DNA from: Streptosporangium saharense
GTDB taxonomy: Bacteria; Actinomycetota; Actinomycetes; Streptosporangiales; Streptosporangiaceae
Length of the DNA: 64,000 nt
NCBI RefSeq assembly: GCF_014203715.1
Contig: NZ_JACHJP010000003.1
Span: forward strand, 594,186 to 658,185
Direction: 5' to 3'
Below are positions 1-8,109 of this stretch, in pieces (within the stretch, counting starts at the first letter, position 1; every line of letters starts with the position of its first letter). The translations under genes were made by a program, and so were the position numbers. The notes below the pieces were generated by a model. It searched no databases. It was not told where the DNA came from and saw nothing but the letters and a program-made list of their open reading frames with translations.

Positions 1-1
1 G

Positions 2-475
2 AACGTCCCGCCGAAACAGCCGGACGGGACCCCCTCCTCCGTCCCCGAGAGCCGGAGGGACAACGGCACCCCGAGGCTTCCCGAGAAGGACACGGGGCAC
101 CTCAGGGCCGTCGGGAAGACCCATGAGACCGATGTGAAAGAGACCGGAAAGACGAACAGGGAATCCGTGCGGCGGGACATCGAGAGAGACCGTCGTGAGC
201 TGGGCGAGACCGTGGAGGCGTTGGTGCACAAGACGGATGTGAAGGGGCGCGTTCAGGAGACGGCCGCCCAGGTCGGCGACGAGCTGCGCAAGGTGGGGGC
301 GGCGACCGCGGCCACCGCGACCGAGGTCGTCGAGCGGGTGAAGAACACCAGCCCGGCCGAGGTGAAGGAGAAGGTCACCACGGGGGCGGCGAAGCGCCCC
401 GCGGCGCTCGTGGCCGCCGTGGCCGTCCTGGGCCTGGTCGTGTTCCGCGTGCTGCGGCGCGGCAAGAGGAAGTAG
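2..475 (+). CDS. DUF3618 domain protein, 5' end outside window
   Basis: The frame is open from base 2 to the stop at 473-475. The only in-frame start codon inside the window is GTG at 134, which has no Shine-Dalgarno sequence at a usable distance, so the gene most likely begins upstream of the window. The segment after 134 shows the DUF3618 pattern: a charged helix with RRDIERDRRELGETVEAL and a following HKTDVKGRV stretch, an Ala/Val-rich amphipathic region, then one C-terminal membrane helix (AALVAAVAVLGLVVFRVL) and a basic RRGKRK tail. Members of this family are small single-helix membrane proteins, often beside holin-like or general stress genes; their function is not established. What lies upstream cannot be seen. 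Confidence 0.75.
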   Translation, partial: NVPPKQPDGTPSSVPESRRDNGTPRLPEKDTGHLRAVGKTHETDVKETGKTNRESVRRDIERDRRELGETVEALVHKTDVKGRVQETAAQVGDELRKVGAATAATATEVVERVKNTSPAEVKEKVTTGAAKRPAALVAAVAVLGLVVFRVLRRGKRK

Positions 476-485
476 GGCGTCACCG

Positions 486-523
486 GGACCCGCCGCCTCC
501 GCAGCCCGCGGAGCGGCGGGTCC
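486..523. terminator. strong GC hairpin after the DUF3618 gene
   Basis: Nearly perfect inverted repeat, 17 nt against 16 nt around a short loop (arms GGACCCGCCGCCTCCGC and GCGGAGCGGCGGGTCC), starting 10 bp after the stop codon. There is no U-run, as is usual for actinomycete terminators. Confidence 0.7.
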
Positions 524-617
524 TGTCATGCGGTGATGTTTTGGGATGGGCGGATTCCGGGGATGGCGGGGTAATCTGGCCGTTTCCGGGTGGGCGGCGG
601 ACCCCCTCCTTTCCGCC

Positions 618-677
618 CGCCCGGTTCCGGAAGCCTTCCCGCCCGGTTCCGGAAGCCTTCCCGCCCGGTTCTGGAAG
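618..677. repeat. 22-bp direct tandem repeat, 2.7 copies
   Basis: The unit CGCCCGGTTCCGGAAGCCTT plus CC occurs at 618-639 and 640-661, with a third partial copy at 662-677 (one C to T change). It lies in the 407-bp gap 476-882, which otherwise holds only the hairpin at 486-523 and the ribosome binding site of the next gene. Role unknown. Confidence 0.85.
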
Positions 678-882
678 ACCGAATGGTCCCCCGCTGAACC
701 GTTCCGGCCGCCCGTACGTAGTGATCGATGCGGGAGGTCCCGTCCGCGCGAGCCGTCTCGGCTCCCCGGGGGCCTTCGCCGCCGCGACGCGACCGTGGCC
801 TCCCGCCACGGCGCGTCCCGAGTCCGGAGCGGGACCGTTGCGGCAGGAACCCCCTCTCCGGCCGACCCCCCAGGAGGACTTC

Positions 883-1482
883 ATGCGCCGAGCAGTCGGC
901 CTCACAGCGCTCACAGCGGGCTTCGCCCTCGTCGCGGTCGCCCTGTCACCCCTCGCCCCCGCGCAGGCGGCGACCTGCGTCAGCTCCGTGAAGAAGTGCG
1001 AGCGGGACCCCCTCGTCAAGATCAAGTTCAAGGCCAAGGGCACCCCGCGCGACCACCAGGGCGGGCGCGTCACCTACACCCTCGACTACACCATGACCTG
1101 GGCGGAGTCCTTCGCCCCCTACTGGGCCTCCTTCTGGGTCGGCGGCAGCCTTCCCAAGGGCGCCAAGACCCCGCGCTCGGCCACGCTCCTGAGCCCCTCG
1201 GGCAAGCGGCTGGCCACCTTCCCCTGCCACACCTACCGCGACGGCGTGTGGTGCGAGATCCCCAGCGACGTCTCCCACCCGGTCCCTTACAAGGGCACGA
1301 TCGTCCTGAAGACCACCCTCGCCCGCCACGGCGGCAGGACGGCGACGGCCAAGCTGGGCTTCGACAGCGTCGACGGCCTCGGCCAGAAGGACTACGAGCG
1401 CAACTACAGCAGGACCACCTCGCGCGACCGCTTCTGCGCCTTCCGCACCGCCAAGACCGTGGTCACGAAGGTGCGCCGCTGA
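883..1482 (+). CDS. secreted protein of unknown function
   Basis: 199 residues. The ATG at 883 is chosen because AGGAGG sits at 872-877 with good spacing; the open frame extends further upstream, but that part runs through the 22-bp repeats. Residues 1-29 form a signal peptide: basic MRR, hydrophobic core, and an Ala-Gln-Ala type cleavage site. The mature protein has paired cysteines (CVSSVKKC near the N-terminus, further Cys in PCHTYRDGVWC and FCAF), suggesting disulfides, and reads as an all-beta, DUF11/CARDB-like fold (inference only). Its 3' end overlaps the 3' end of the convergent TenA gene by 20 bp. No family was recognised. Confidence 0.8.
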   Translation: MRRAVGLTALTAGFALVAVALSPLAPAQAATCVSSVKKCERDPLVKIKFKAKGTPRDHQGGRVTYTLDYTMTWAESFAPYWASFWVGGSLPKGAKTPRSATLLSPSGKRLATFPCHTYRDGVWCEIPSDVSHPVPYKGTIVLKTTLARHGGRTATAKLGFDSVDGLGQKDYERNYSRTTSRDRFCAFRTAKTVVTKVRR

Positions 1483-2227
1483 CATCCGGCCCGGCCGGGG
1501 GGCTTGCCTGCCCCCCGGCCGCCATGTCGAAGAAACGCAGCTCAAGCCGTACGGCACGGCGGAAGACGTCGAGCACGCGCGCCCGCTCCCGCGCGTCGAG
1601 CGCGGGGCCGAGCCGGTCCAGCTCGCCGCGCAGGAAGGCGACCCAGGCCCGGAAGGCGGGCCCCTCGTGCAGCTCGACCCACTCGCGGTGCACGAAGTCA
1701 CCGGGCGGTGGCTCCTCGGCCAGGCTCGCCCAGCCGAGATAGCTCCACTCCGCCACGCACAGGACCGCCAGGATGACCGGGTAGTCCAGGCTCCTCCTGG
1801 CCTCGTCCATCAGCGCGCGGAAGTCGACCGTCACCGGTTCGAGCGCGGGCGCCGTCAGGTCGGCCTCGCTCGCGCCGAGGGCGGCCAGGGCCCGGTGGAA
1901 GTAGGTCTTCTCCTCGGTCGTCGCCGTCTCGCCGAGGAAGCGGCCGAACGGCACCCGTGACTCGAAGCTGTCCGCGCTGGCCACCGCGGCGCCGAGCAGC
2001 GCGGTGAAGGCGTCGACGAACTGGAAGTCCTGCACCAGGTAGCGGCGCATGTCCTCCCGCGGGGTCAGCCCCCGGGTGATGGAGGCGGCGAACGGGTGGG
2101 TCACGACCGCCGTCCACCCGGGCTCGGAGCCGGAGCGCAGCCACTCGCTGAAGGCCGGGTCCGCCGCGTCCGCCCGCCACTCGTCGTAGGAGTCGCTCCA
2201 GGGGACCTGACGGGAATCTTGGGACAC
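1463..2227 (-). CDS. tenA: TenA family protein (aminopyrimidine salvage)
   Basis: 254 residues from a GTG at 2227, preceded at 7 nt by AGGAGGAG (2235-2242 on the complement). TenA/THI-4 proteins hydrolyse thiamin breakdown products such as aminomethyl-HMP for thiamin salvage. Seen: the YLVQDFQFV segment carrying the conserved Asp, the VLCVAEWSYLGWA helix, and the C-terminal LELRFFDMA with the conserved Glu. In classical TenA the catalytic Cys is four residues before the conserved Tyr; here that place is Ala, with Glu next to it, which resembles the Cys-less TenA_E subgroup. There is no TPP riboswitch: only 54 bp separate it from the divergent HIT gene. No other thiamin genes are nearby. Confidence 0.85.
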   Translation of the reverse strand: MSQDSRQVPWSDSYDEWRADAADPAFSEWLRSGSEPGWTAVVTHPFAASITRGLTPREDMRRYLVQDFQFVDAFTALLGAAVASADSFESRVPFGRFLGETATTEEKTYFHRALAALGASEADLTAPALEPVTVDFRALMDEARRSLDYPVILAVLCVAEWSYLGWASLAEEPPPGDFVHREWVELHEGPAFRAWVAFLRGELDRLGPALDARERARVLDVFRRAVRLELRFFDMAAGGQASPPAGPDVSGAPS

Positions 2228-2281
2228 CGGTTTTCTCCTCCTGGGCGGGAACATGACCGGGGGGAATCCTATTCTGGGGGG

Positions 2282-2698
2282 ATGTCAGCCGAGGGATGTC
2301 TGTTCTGCGCCATCGCCACGGGGGAGCGGCCGGGGAACGTGGTGTTCTCCGACGAGGTCGCCTTCGCCTTCCTGGACGTCAGGCCCGTCTTCAAGGGGCA
2401 CGTCCTGGTCGCCCCGGCCGCGCACGCCGAGACCCTCACCGACCTGCCCGCCCCCTCGGTCGGCCCGTTCTTCGAGCGGGTCCAGGCCGTCGCCACCGCC
2501 GTCGAGCGGGGCCTTGAGGCGGGCGGCACGTTCGTGGCGATGAACAACCGGATCAGCCAGAGCGTGCCGCACCTGCACGTCCACGTCGTGCCCCGCAACC
2601 GCAAGGATGGCCTGCGCGGCTTCTTCTGGCCGAGGACCACCTACGACGGCCCAGGGGAGGCCGAGGCGTACGCCTCACGCGTCCGTGCGGCCCTCTGA
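2282..2698 (+). CDS. HIT (histidine triad) family hydrolase
   Basis: 138 residues. The triad HLHVHVVPR is present near the C-terminus, and the N-terminus has the usual CLFCAIATGE signature with a CxxC metal-site remnant. HIT proteins hydrolyse or transfer nucleotides (AMP-lysine, Ap4A-like substrates); the precise substrate cannot be read from sequence. A TATTCT -10 box at 2270-2275 lies 6 nt before the ATG, and the short GGGGGG between them is better explained by a leaderless start than by a ribosome binding site. The gene ends 5 bp before the convergent SDR gene. Confidence 0.9.
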   Translation: MSAEGCLFCAIATGERPGNVVFSDEVAFAFLDVRPVFKGHVLVAPAAHAETLTDLPAPSVGPFFERVQAVATAVERGLEAGGTFVAMNNRISQSVPHLHVHVVPRNRKDGLRGFFWPRTTYDGPGEAEAYASRVRAAL

Positions 2699-2703
2699 GG
2701 CCT

Positions 2704-3414
2704 TCACGCCTTGAGGCGCCAGCCGCCGTCGACGGTGATGACCGTGCCGGTGACGAAGGAGTTGCCGACCACGAAGGCGATCGCCGAGGCGACGTCCTGA
2801 GGCCTGCCCACCCGCCCGGTCGGCGAGCCCTGCGCCGCGGTGGCGAGCACCCCGGCCTTGCCCTCCTCGTTGGGCCCGGTCCACCAGCCGGTGTCGATCA
2901 CCCCGGGGGAGACCGCGTTCACCCGGATCGGGGCAAGCTCGACGGCCAGACCGGGGACGACCGACTCAAGGGCGCCGTTGACGGCGGCCAGCCCCGACAC
3001 GCCGGGGGCGGACGAGCGCGCCGAGGCGGCCGAGACGAAGGTCAGCGACCCCTCGGGCGACAGGGTGTCGAGCGCGGCCTGCGCGGTCAGCAGCTGCGGG
3101 ACGAGCTTGTCCTGTACGGCCGACGTCAGCTTCTCCCGCGTCAGCGTCCGTAGCGGGCCCGCCGCCTGACCCCGTCCCGACACGGTGACGACCACGTGGT
3201 CGACGACGCCGAGCCCGGCGAAGAAGGCACGCGTCGCCTCGACGTCCCTGGCGTCGAGGGCCTCCCCCGAGGCGCGGTCCCCGAGCCGCTTGAGAGCCGC
3301 CTCGACCCTTTCCGCCGACCGGCCGGTGACGACGACCTCGTGGCCCTCCCCGGCGAGCAGCTCGGCGGTCGCCAGGCCGATGCCCGAGGTGCCTCCCACG
3401 ATCACAACACGCAT
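2704..3414 (-). CDS. SDR-family oxidoreductase lacking the YxxxK motif
   Basis: 236 residues, ATG at 3414 with GGGGGA upstream. It has the Rossmann dinucleotide motif VIVGGTSGIGLA at the N-terminus, NAVSPG after the active-site region, and the C-terminal GNSFVTGTVITVDGGW of classical short-chain dehydrogenases. The catalytic Tyr-x-x-x-Lys is absent: the region after the conserved Ser reads SGLAAVNGALES. A known set of divergent SDRs shares this AAVNGALE form. It may therefore bind NAD(P) without classical SDR catalysis. It is divergent from the TetR gene at 3488 and is probably its target. Confidence 0.85.
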   Translation of the reverse strand: MRVVIVGGTSGIGLATAELLAGEGHEVVVTGRSAERVEAALKRLGDRASGEALDARDVEATRAFFAGLGVVDHVVVTVSGRGQAAGPLRTLTREKLTSAVQDKLVPQLLTAQAALDTLSPEGSLTFVSAASARSSAPGVSGLAAVNGALESVVPGLAVELAPIRVNAVSPGVIDTGWWTGPNEEGKAGVLATAAQGSPTGRVGRPQDVASAIAFVVGNSFVTGTVITVDGGWRLKA

Positions 3415-3487
3415 TGAGTCCCCCAAAAACGAGTCATTGTGCCTCGAAATCGTAAATCGAGACATGGTGTCCTGTAAAGTGCGTGCC

Positions 3488-4039
3488 ATGGTGGGCAGAC
3501 CGCGCAGCGAGGAGGCCAGGAGGGCGATCCTGCGGGCCGCTCTCGGCCTGTGCGCCAGGGACGGATACCCCAACGTCACCCTGAAGGGCATCGCCGAGGC
3601 CGCGGGTGTCGGCAGGCAGACGCTCTACCGCTGGTGGCAGACCAAGGGGGAGGTGCTGCTTGAGGCGGTCGCCGACCTCGCGGGCACCGAACTGGCCCCT
3701 CCGCCGGAGAGCGGCGACCCGTGGCGTGATCTTGAGACCTTCCTGAGGGAGACGTTCACGCTGGTCGACGGCGTGGCGAGCCAGGCGGTCGTCGGCCTGA
3801 TGGCCGACGCGCAGAGCGACCCCGTCTTCGCCGCGCGCCTGCAGACCGAGCTCATAGAGCCACGCAGGCGGATCCTGCGGACGGTGCTCGAACGGGGCGC
3901 GCTGCCCCCCGGCGTCGATCCCGGGCTGGCGGTCGACGTCGTCTTCGGCGTGATGTGGTACCGGCTGCTCAACCGGCACGCCCCGGTGGACACGGCCCTC
4001 GCGGACGAGATCTGCGCGCTGCTGGCCCGGATCCGTTGA
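3488..4039 (+). CDS. TetR/AcrR-family transcriptional regulator
   Basis: 183 residues starting MVGRPRSEEARRAILRAAL; residues 10-55 form the helix-turn-helix (VTLKGIAEAAGVGRQTLYRWW), with a C-terminal ligand domain of the TetR_C type. An upstream in-frame ATG at 3464 exists, but TAAAGT at 3475-3480 placed 7 nt before 3488 looks like a -10 box for a leaderless transcript. It is transcribed away from the SDR gene with a 73-bp shared promoter region, so it likely represses the SDR and itself. The ligand is unknown. Confidence 0.9.
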   Translation: MVGRPRSEEARRAILRAALGLCARDGYPNVTLKGIAEAAGVGRQTLYRWWQTKGEVLLEAVADLAGTELAPPPESGDPWRDLETFLRETFTLVDGVASQAVVGLMADAQSDPVFAARLQTELIEPRRRILRTVLERGALPPGVDPGLAVDVVFGVMWYRLLNRHAPVDTALADEICALLARIR

Positions 4040-4122
4040 GGAGTTCTTGATCTACAATGTAAAGGCGTGAGGGATATCCGTCGAAGGGGCGCCGACCCAC
4101 GTGCGAGGATAGGGTCCGGGAC

Positions 4123-5319
4123 GTGGAACCCCTCGTCGCAGCGCTGCTCGTAGCCGCCCTGGTGGGCGTCCCGGCCCTGGTGCTGTGGCGCGTACTGCGC
4201 GGCAGGCGCGAGCTGGGCAGCAGCCCGGCCGAGCGCGCCACCTTCGAGACCCTGCACACCGCCTCCCTGGCCGCGCCGCCGCTGCGGGCCGGGCTCACCG
4301 AGACGGGCACCCAGAAGGCCTCACGGCACCTGCGGGAGCTGCTGGGCTCCCCGGCGCTGGCCATCACCGACGGGCAGCGGCTGCTGGTCTACGACGGCGA
4401 GGGCGAGCACCACGCCGCCGACGCGTTCGCCTACGCGGCCAAGACCCTCGGCGGGGGCCGCACGCAGGTGCTCGGCCCCGAGGTCGTCTCGTGCGACCTC
4501 CCGGAGTGCCCGATCAGATACGCCGTCGTGGTTCCGCTCACCACGGACGGCCGGGTCGTCGGCTCCCTGGCGGCGTACGGCGGGCACGCCTCGGCGGGCC
4601 TGGTCAGGGCGACCCACGAGGTGGCCAACTGGGTGGACTCCCAGCTTGAGCTGGCCGAGCTCGACCGGTCGCGGACGCGGCTGATGGAGGCCGAGGTCAG
4701 GGCGCTGCGGGCGCAGATCTCCCCGCACTTCATCTACAACTCGCTGACGACCATCGCCAGCTTTGTACGCTCCGACCCCAACCGGTCCCGTGAGCTGCTG
4801 CTGGACTTCGCCGACTTCACCCGCTACTCCTTCAGGCGGCACGGGGAGTTCACCACGCTCGCCGAGGAGCTGCGTTCCATCGACCGCTACCTGACCCTGG
4901 AACGCGCCAGGTTCGGCGACCAGCTCCAGGTGACGCTGCGCATCGCCCCCGAGGTGCTCGCGGTCGCCGTGCCGTTCCTGTGCCTGCAGCCGCTTGTCGA
5001 GAACGCCGTCAGGCACGGCCTGGAGAGCAAGCCGGGCGTCGGCCGCATCTCGATCGTCGCCGAGGACGCCGGGGCCGAGTGCCGGATCAGCGTGGAGGAC
5101 GACGGCGTCGGCATGGACCCCGAACGGCTGCGCCGGGTCCTGGCGGGGGACGCCGACGAACGCTCTGGGACGGGCGGGGTCGGCCTGGCCAACGTGGACG
5201 AGCGGCTGCGCCAGGTCTACGGCGACGAGTACGGGCTGGTGGCCGAGACGGGCAAGGGCGCGGGGACCAAGGTGAGCGTCCGGGTGCCGAAGTATCACCC
5301 GGGAGTCTCAGCCCACTGA
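4123..5319 (+). CDS. LytS-family sensor histidine kinase
   Basis: 398 residues. One N-terminal membrane helix (about 4-24), then a GAF-like sensor region (about 60-175), a His_kinase domain with QISPHFIYNSL (phospho-acceptor His202), and an HATPase with N-box LVENAVRHG (Asn294) and DDGVGMD. The GTG start follows TAGGGT (4110-4115) by 7 nt, suggesting a leaderless transcript. The LytTR response regulator follows 128 bp later, then two membrane genes linked by 4-bp overlaps. By analogy with LytS-type systems that control an adjacent transporter, it may sense a small carbon compound and switch on the symporter at 6610; that is inference. Confidence 0.9.
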   Translation: MEPLVAALLVAALVGVPALVLWRVLRGRRELGSSPAERATFETLHTASLAAPPLRAGLTETGTQKASRHLRELLGSPALAITDGQRLLVYDGEGEHHAADAFAYAAKTLGGGRTQVLGPEVVSCDLPECPIRYAVVVPLTTDGRVVGSLAAYGGHASAGLVRATHEVANWVDSQLELAELDRSRTRLMEAEVRALRAQISPHFIYNSLTTIASFVRSDPNRSRELLLDFADFTRYSFRRHGEFTTLAEELRSIDRYLTLERARFGDQLQVTLRIAPEVLAVAVPFLCLQPLVENAVRHGLESKPGVGRISIVAEDAGAECRISVEDDGVGMDPERLRRVLAGDADERSGTGGVGLANVDERLRQVYGDEYGLVAETGKGAGTKVSVRVPKYHPGVSAH

Positions 5320-5382
5320 AGCCCACCGAGGCTCACCGAGGCTCACTGAGTGCTTTCTGTGGATTCGGCAGGTCAGGAACTG

Positions 5383-5409
5383 TTGACAGGTGATGTCTGA
5401 TTCATCACC
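5383..5409 (+). promoter_or_regulatory. TTGACA element with 7-7-7 inverted repeat before the response regulator
   Basis: TTGACA at 5383-5388 is followed at once by GGTGATG (5389-5395), seven bases, and CATCACC (5403-5409), a perfect inverted repeat. It lies in the 128-bp gap between kinase and regulator, beside a 10-bp direct duplication (CACCGAGGCT, near 5325-5345). It could be an operator for a second promoter of the regulator-transporter part of the operon, or a hairpin limiting read-through. No convincing -10 is seen at 17 bp. Confidence 0.45.
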
Positions 5410-5447
5410 CTCTAGGAATTCCCCCTCGACGATCCGGAGGAGCGCCC

Positions 5448-6209
5448 GTGACCGGTCTTCGAGTCCTGGCCGTCGACGACGAGATTCCCGCCCTTGAGGA
5501 CCTGGCCTACCTGCTGCGGGACGACCCGAGAATCGGCGAGGTCGCCCAGGCGCGGGACGGCGCGGCGGCGCTGCGCGTGCTCGACAGGGCCATCGCCGAC
5601 GGGCGGCCGATCGACGCGGTCTTCCTCGACATCCGGATGCGCGGCCTGGACGGGGTGGTGCTCGGCAGGCTGCTGTCGCAGTTCGCCAACCCGCCCCGGG
5701 TGGTGTTCGTGACGGCCTACGAGGAGCACGCGGTCGACGCCTTCGAGATCAAGGCGGAGGACTACCTGCTCAAACCGGTCAGACCCGAACGGCTGGCCGA
5801 GGCCGTACGGCGGGTGTGCGTGTCGGCGGAGCTGCCCGACGGGGACGGGACGGGCCGTACGGACCCGGGCACGATCCCGGTCGAGCTGGGCGGGGTGACC
5901 CGGTTCGTGGCCAGCACCGAGGTGCGCTACGTCGAGGCGCAGGGCGACTACGCGCGCCTGCACACCGCGGGCGGCAGCCACCTGGTCCGCATCCCGCTGG
6001 CGACCCTGGAGGAGCGCTGGTCGTCTGCGGGCTTCGTGCGCGTGCACCGCAGCCACCTGGTGGCCGTCAAGCACATCGACGAGCTGCACATCGACTCGGG
6101 GCGGTGCGTGGTGCGGGTCTGCGGGACCGAGATCCCGGTCAGCCGTAGGCACACCAGGGAGCTTCGTGACCTGCTGGTCCGCAGGGCCCGCAAGGGCAGG
6201 CCGGAGTGA
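5448..6209 (+). CDS. LytTR-family response regulator
   Basis: 253 residues; GTG start with GGAGGA at good spacing. The receiver domain (1-120) has acidic Asp10/Asp11, phospho-acceptor Asp61 in FLDIRMRG, a Thr in FVTAYEEHA and Lys109 in YLLKP. The C-terminal LytTR DNA-binding domain spans about 145-245 (VEAQGDYARLH, FVRVHRSHLVAV). It pairs with the kinase just upstream. Its last codons overlap the start of the next gene by 4 bp (GTGA), so it is translationally linked to the membrane protein and symporter. Confidence 0.92.
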   Translation: MTGLRVLAVDDEIPALEDLAYLLRDDPRIGEVAQARDGAAALRVLDRAIADGRPIDAVFLDIRMRGLDGVVLGRLLSQFANPPRVVFVTAYEEHAVDAFEIKAEDYLLKPVRPERLAEAVRRVCVSAELPDGDGTGRTDPGTIPVELGGVTRFVASTEVRYVEAQGDYARLHTAGGSHLVRIPLATLEERWSSAGFVRVHRSHLVAVKHIDELHIDSGRCVVRVCGTEIPVSRRHTRELRDLLVRRARKGRPE

Positions 6210-6613
6210 GCAGGTCAGGGGCCGACCATCCGCGCGGGGACGACGGGCGTCCGCGCCGCGAGGTGGTCACCAGCCCGCGCACCACGGCCGCCCGCAACCC
6301 GCGCTACCCGGTGACCAGGGAGATCGACGAGCAGACCCGCCTGGGCGAGGTCTACATGCGCTCGCTGGTGCGCACCCAGTTCCGGCTCGCCCTGTTCGTG
6401 TGCACGGTGCTGGCCTGCGTGGTCGGTGGCCTGCCGCTGCTGTTCACGCTCGTGCCCGAGCTGCGCGCGGTCGTGGTGCTGGGCGTCCCCCTGCCGTGGG
6501 TGGTGCTGGCGGGCCTGATCTACCCGGTCTTCGTCACCGGCGCCTGGCTCTACGTACGGCAGGCCGAGCGCAACGAGCGTCACTTCGCCGAGCTGGTGGA
6601 CCGGGCGGGGTGA
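6206..6613 (+). CDS. small two-helix membrane protein, symporter partner
   Basis: 135 residues with a long charged N-terminal tail, two membrane helices (about 60-84 and 93-117) and a short C-terminal YVRQAERNERHFAEL segment. GTG start overlaps the regulator stop by 4 bp, and its own stop overlaps the symporter GTG by 4 bp. It does not show the DUF485 sequence pattern of the gene at 9787, yet has the same size, topology and position before a sodium/solute symporter, so it is probably an analogous accessory subunit. This role is inferred from position. Confidence 0.75.
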   Translation: MSRSGADHPRGDDGRPRREVVTSPRTTAARNPRYPVTREIDEQTRLGEVYMRSLVRTQFRLALFVCTVLACVVGGLPLLFTLVPELRAVVVLGVPLPWVVLAGLIYPVFVTGAWLYVRQAERNERHFAELVDRAG

Positions 6614-8109
6614 ACGCCGTCCACGGGGTGGCCGCGGTCGTGCTGGTGATGCTCACCACGGTGCTGATCGGGGCGTTCGGCATCCGCCTGTCCCGCACGA
6701 CCTCCGACTTCTACGTCGCCTCCCGCACGGTCTCCCCGCTGTGGAACGCCTCGGCCATCGGCGGGGAGTACCTGTCGGCGGCGAGCTTCCTGGGCATCGC
6801 GGGGCTGATCCTGGCCTACGGCGCGGACATGCTGTGGCTGCCCGTCGGCTGGACCGGTGGCTACCTGGTGCTGCTGGTCCTGGTCTCGGCGCCGCTGCGC
6901 CGTTCGGGCGCCTACACGCTGCCCGACTTCGCCGAGGCGCGCCTGGGGTCGATGGCCGTACGGCGGATGGCCGGGGTGCTGGTCGTGCTGATCGGCTGGC
7001 TGTATTTGATGCCGCAGTTCCAGAGCGCCGGGCTGGTGCTGCGGGCCGTCACCGGGGCGCCCGAGTGGGCGGGCGGTCTGCTGGTCGCGTGCGTGGTCGG
7101 GGTGAACGTGCTGTCGGGTGGCATGCGGTCGATCACGTTCGTGCAGGCCTTCCAGTACTGGCTCAAGCTGACCGCGCTGGCCGTGCCGCTGGTCTTCCTG
7201 CTGCTGGCCTGGCGGGCGGACGGCGCGCCGGGGCTGGGCGCGGCGGACGCGGTCACCTGGGCGCTGCCGCTGTCCGGCGGCAGGGAGTACGGCCTCTACT
7301 CGACCTACTCGCTGATCCTGGCCACGTTCCTGGGGACCATGGGGCTGCCGCACGTGCTGGTGCGCTTCTATACCAACCCGGACGGGCGGGCCGCGCGCCG
7401 TACGACACTGGTGGTGTTGTCGTTGCTGGGGCTGTTCTACCTGATGCCCGCCGTGTACGGCGCGCTGGGGCGGATCTACCTGCCGGAGCTGCGGGGCAGC
7501 GACATGGTGGTGCTGACGCTGCCGGGGCGGCTCGTCGGGGGCGTGGCGGGCGACCTGCTGACCGCGCTGGTGACGGCGGGGGCCTTCGCGGCGTTCCTGT
7601 CCACCTCCTCGGGGCTGACGGTCTCGGTCGCGGGGGTGATCGGGCAGGACATCCTGCGGGGCGGGGTCCGCTCGTTCCGGGTCGCGGCGGTCGTGGCGGT
7701 CGCCGTGCCGCTGGCGCTCGCCTCGGTGGCGCGCTCGCTGCCGGTCGCCGACGTGGTCGGGCTGGCCTTCGCGGTCTCCGCCTCCTCCTTCTGCCCGCTG
7801 CTGGTGCTGGGCATCTGGTGGCGGCGCCTGACGCCGCCGGGGGCGATGGCGGGGCTGGTGGTCGGGGGCGGCCTGGCCTGCGGGGCGGTGCTGCTGACGA
7901 TCGGGGAGGGGCCGCACACGGGCCTGGCGGGGGCGCTGCTGGCCCAGCCGGCCGCCTGGTCGGTGCCGGTCGCCTTCACCGTCATGATCGTGGTCTCGTT
8001 GCTGACCAGGAGCCGTATCCCGCCCGGGGTGGCCAGGATCATGGTCCGGCTGCACACCCCGGAGACGCTGGATCTCGACCGGGGTGACTGGCGCCCTCGC
8101 TCCACTTGA
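6610..8109 (+). CDS. sodium/solute symporter (SSS family), acetate/monocarboxylate type
   Basis: 499 residues with about 13 membrane helices. The family signature is present: SDFYVASRTVSPLWNASAIG, GGEYLSAASFLGIAG and LPHVLVRFYTNPDGR, all features of ActP/MctC-like cation-acetate symporters. Start GTG overlaps the previous stop. It is more divergent from ActP than the paralogue at 10119. The LytTR system upstream is in the same transcription unit, so a substrate-responsive switch of uptake is likely. The end of the gene overlaps the TTGACA of the next promoter. Substrate not determined. Confidence 0.88.
   Translation: MNAVHGVAAVVLVMLTTVLIGAFGIRLSRTTSDFYVASRTVSPLWNASAIGGEYLSAASFLGIAGLILAYGADMLWLPVGWTGGYLVLLVLVSAPLRRSGAYTLPDFAEARLGSMAVRRMAGVLVVLIGWLYLMPQFQSAGLVLRAVTGAPEWAGGLLVACVVGVNVLSGGMRSITFVQAFQYWLKLTALAVPLVFLLLAWRADGAPGLGAADAVTWALPLSGGREYGLYSTYSLILATFLGTMGLPHVLVRFYTNPDGRAARRTTLVVLSLLGLFYLMPAVYGALGRIYLPELRGSDMVVLTLPGRLVGGVAGDLLTALVTAGAFAAFLSTSSGLTVSVAGVIGQDILRGGVRSFRVAAVVAVAVPLALASVARSLPVADVVGLAFAVSASSFCPLLVLGIWWRRLTPPGAMAGLVVGGGLACGAVLLTIGEGPHTGLAGALLAQPAAWSVPVAFTVMIVVSLLTRSRIPPGVARIMVRLHTPETLDLDRGDWRPRST

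Noticed and set aside
541..882. N-terminal extension of the secreted protein back to 541
   Set aside because: The extension would pass through the 22-bp repeats, has no ribosome binding site and would bury the clear signal peptide that starts at 883.
2228..2281. TPP riboswitch before tenA
   Set aside because: Only 54 bp separate tenA from the HIT gene, with no THI-box sequence. Too short for a riboswitch.
4041..4065. Similarity of the TACAATGTAAAGG sequence before the histidine kinase to the GTAATGTAAGG of the peptide-YcaO promoter
   Set aside because: Only about 8 bases match and spacing to start codons differs. Probably chance.
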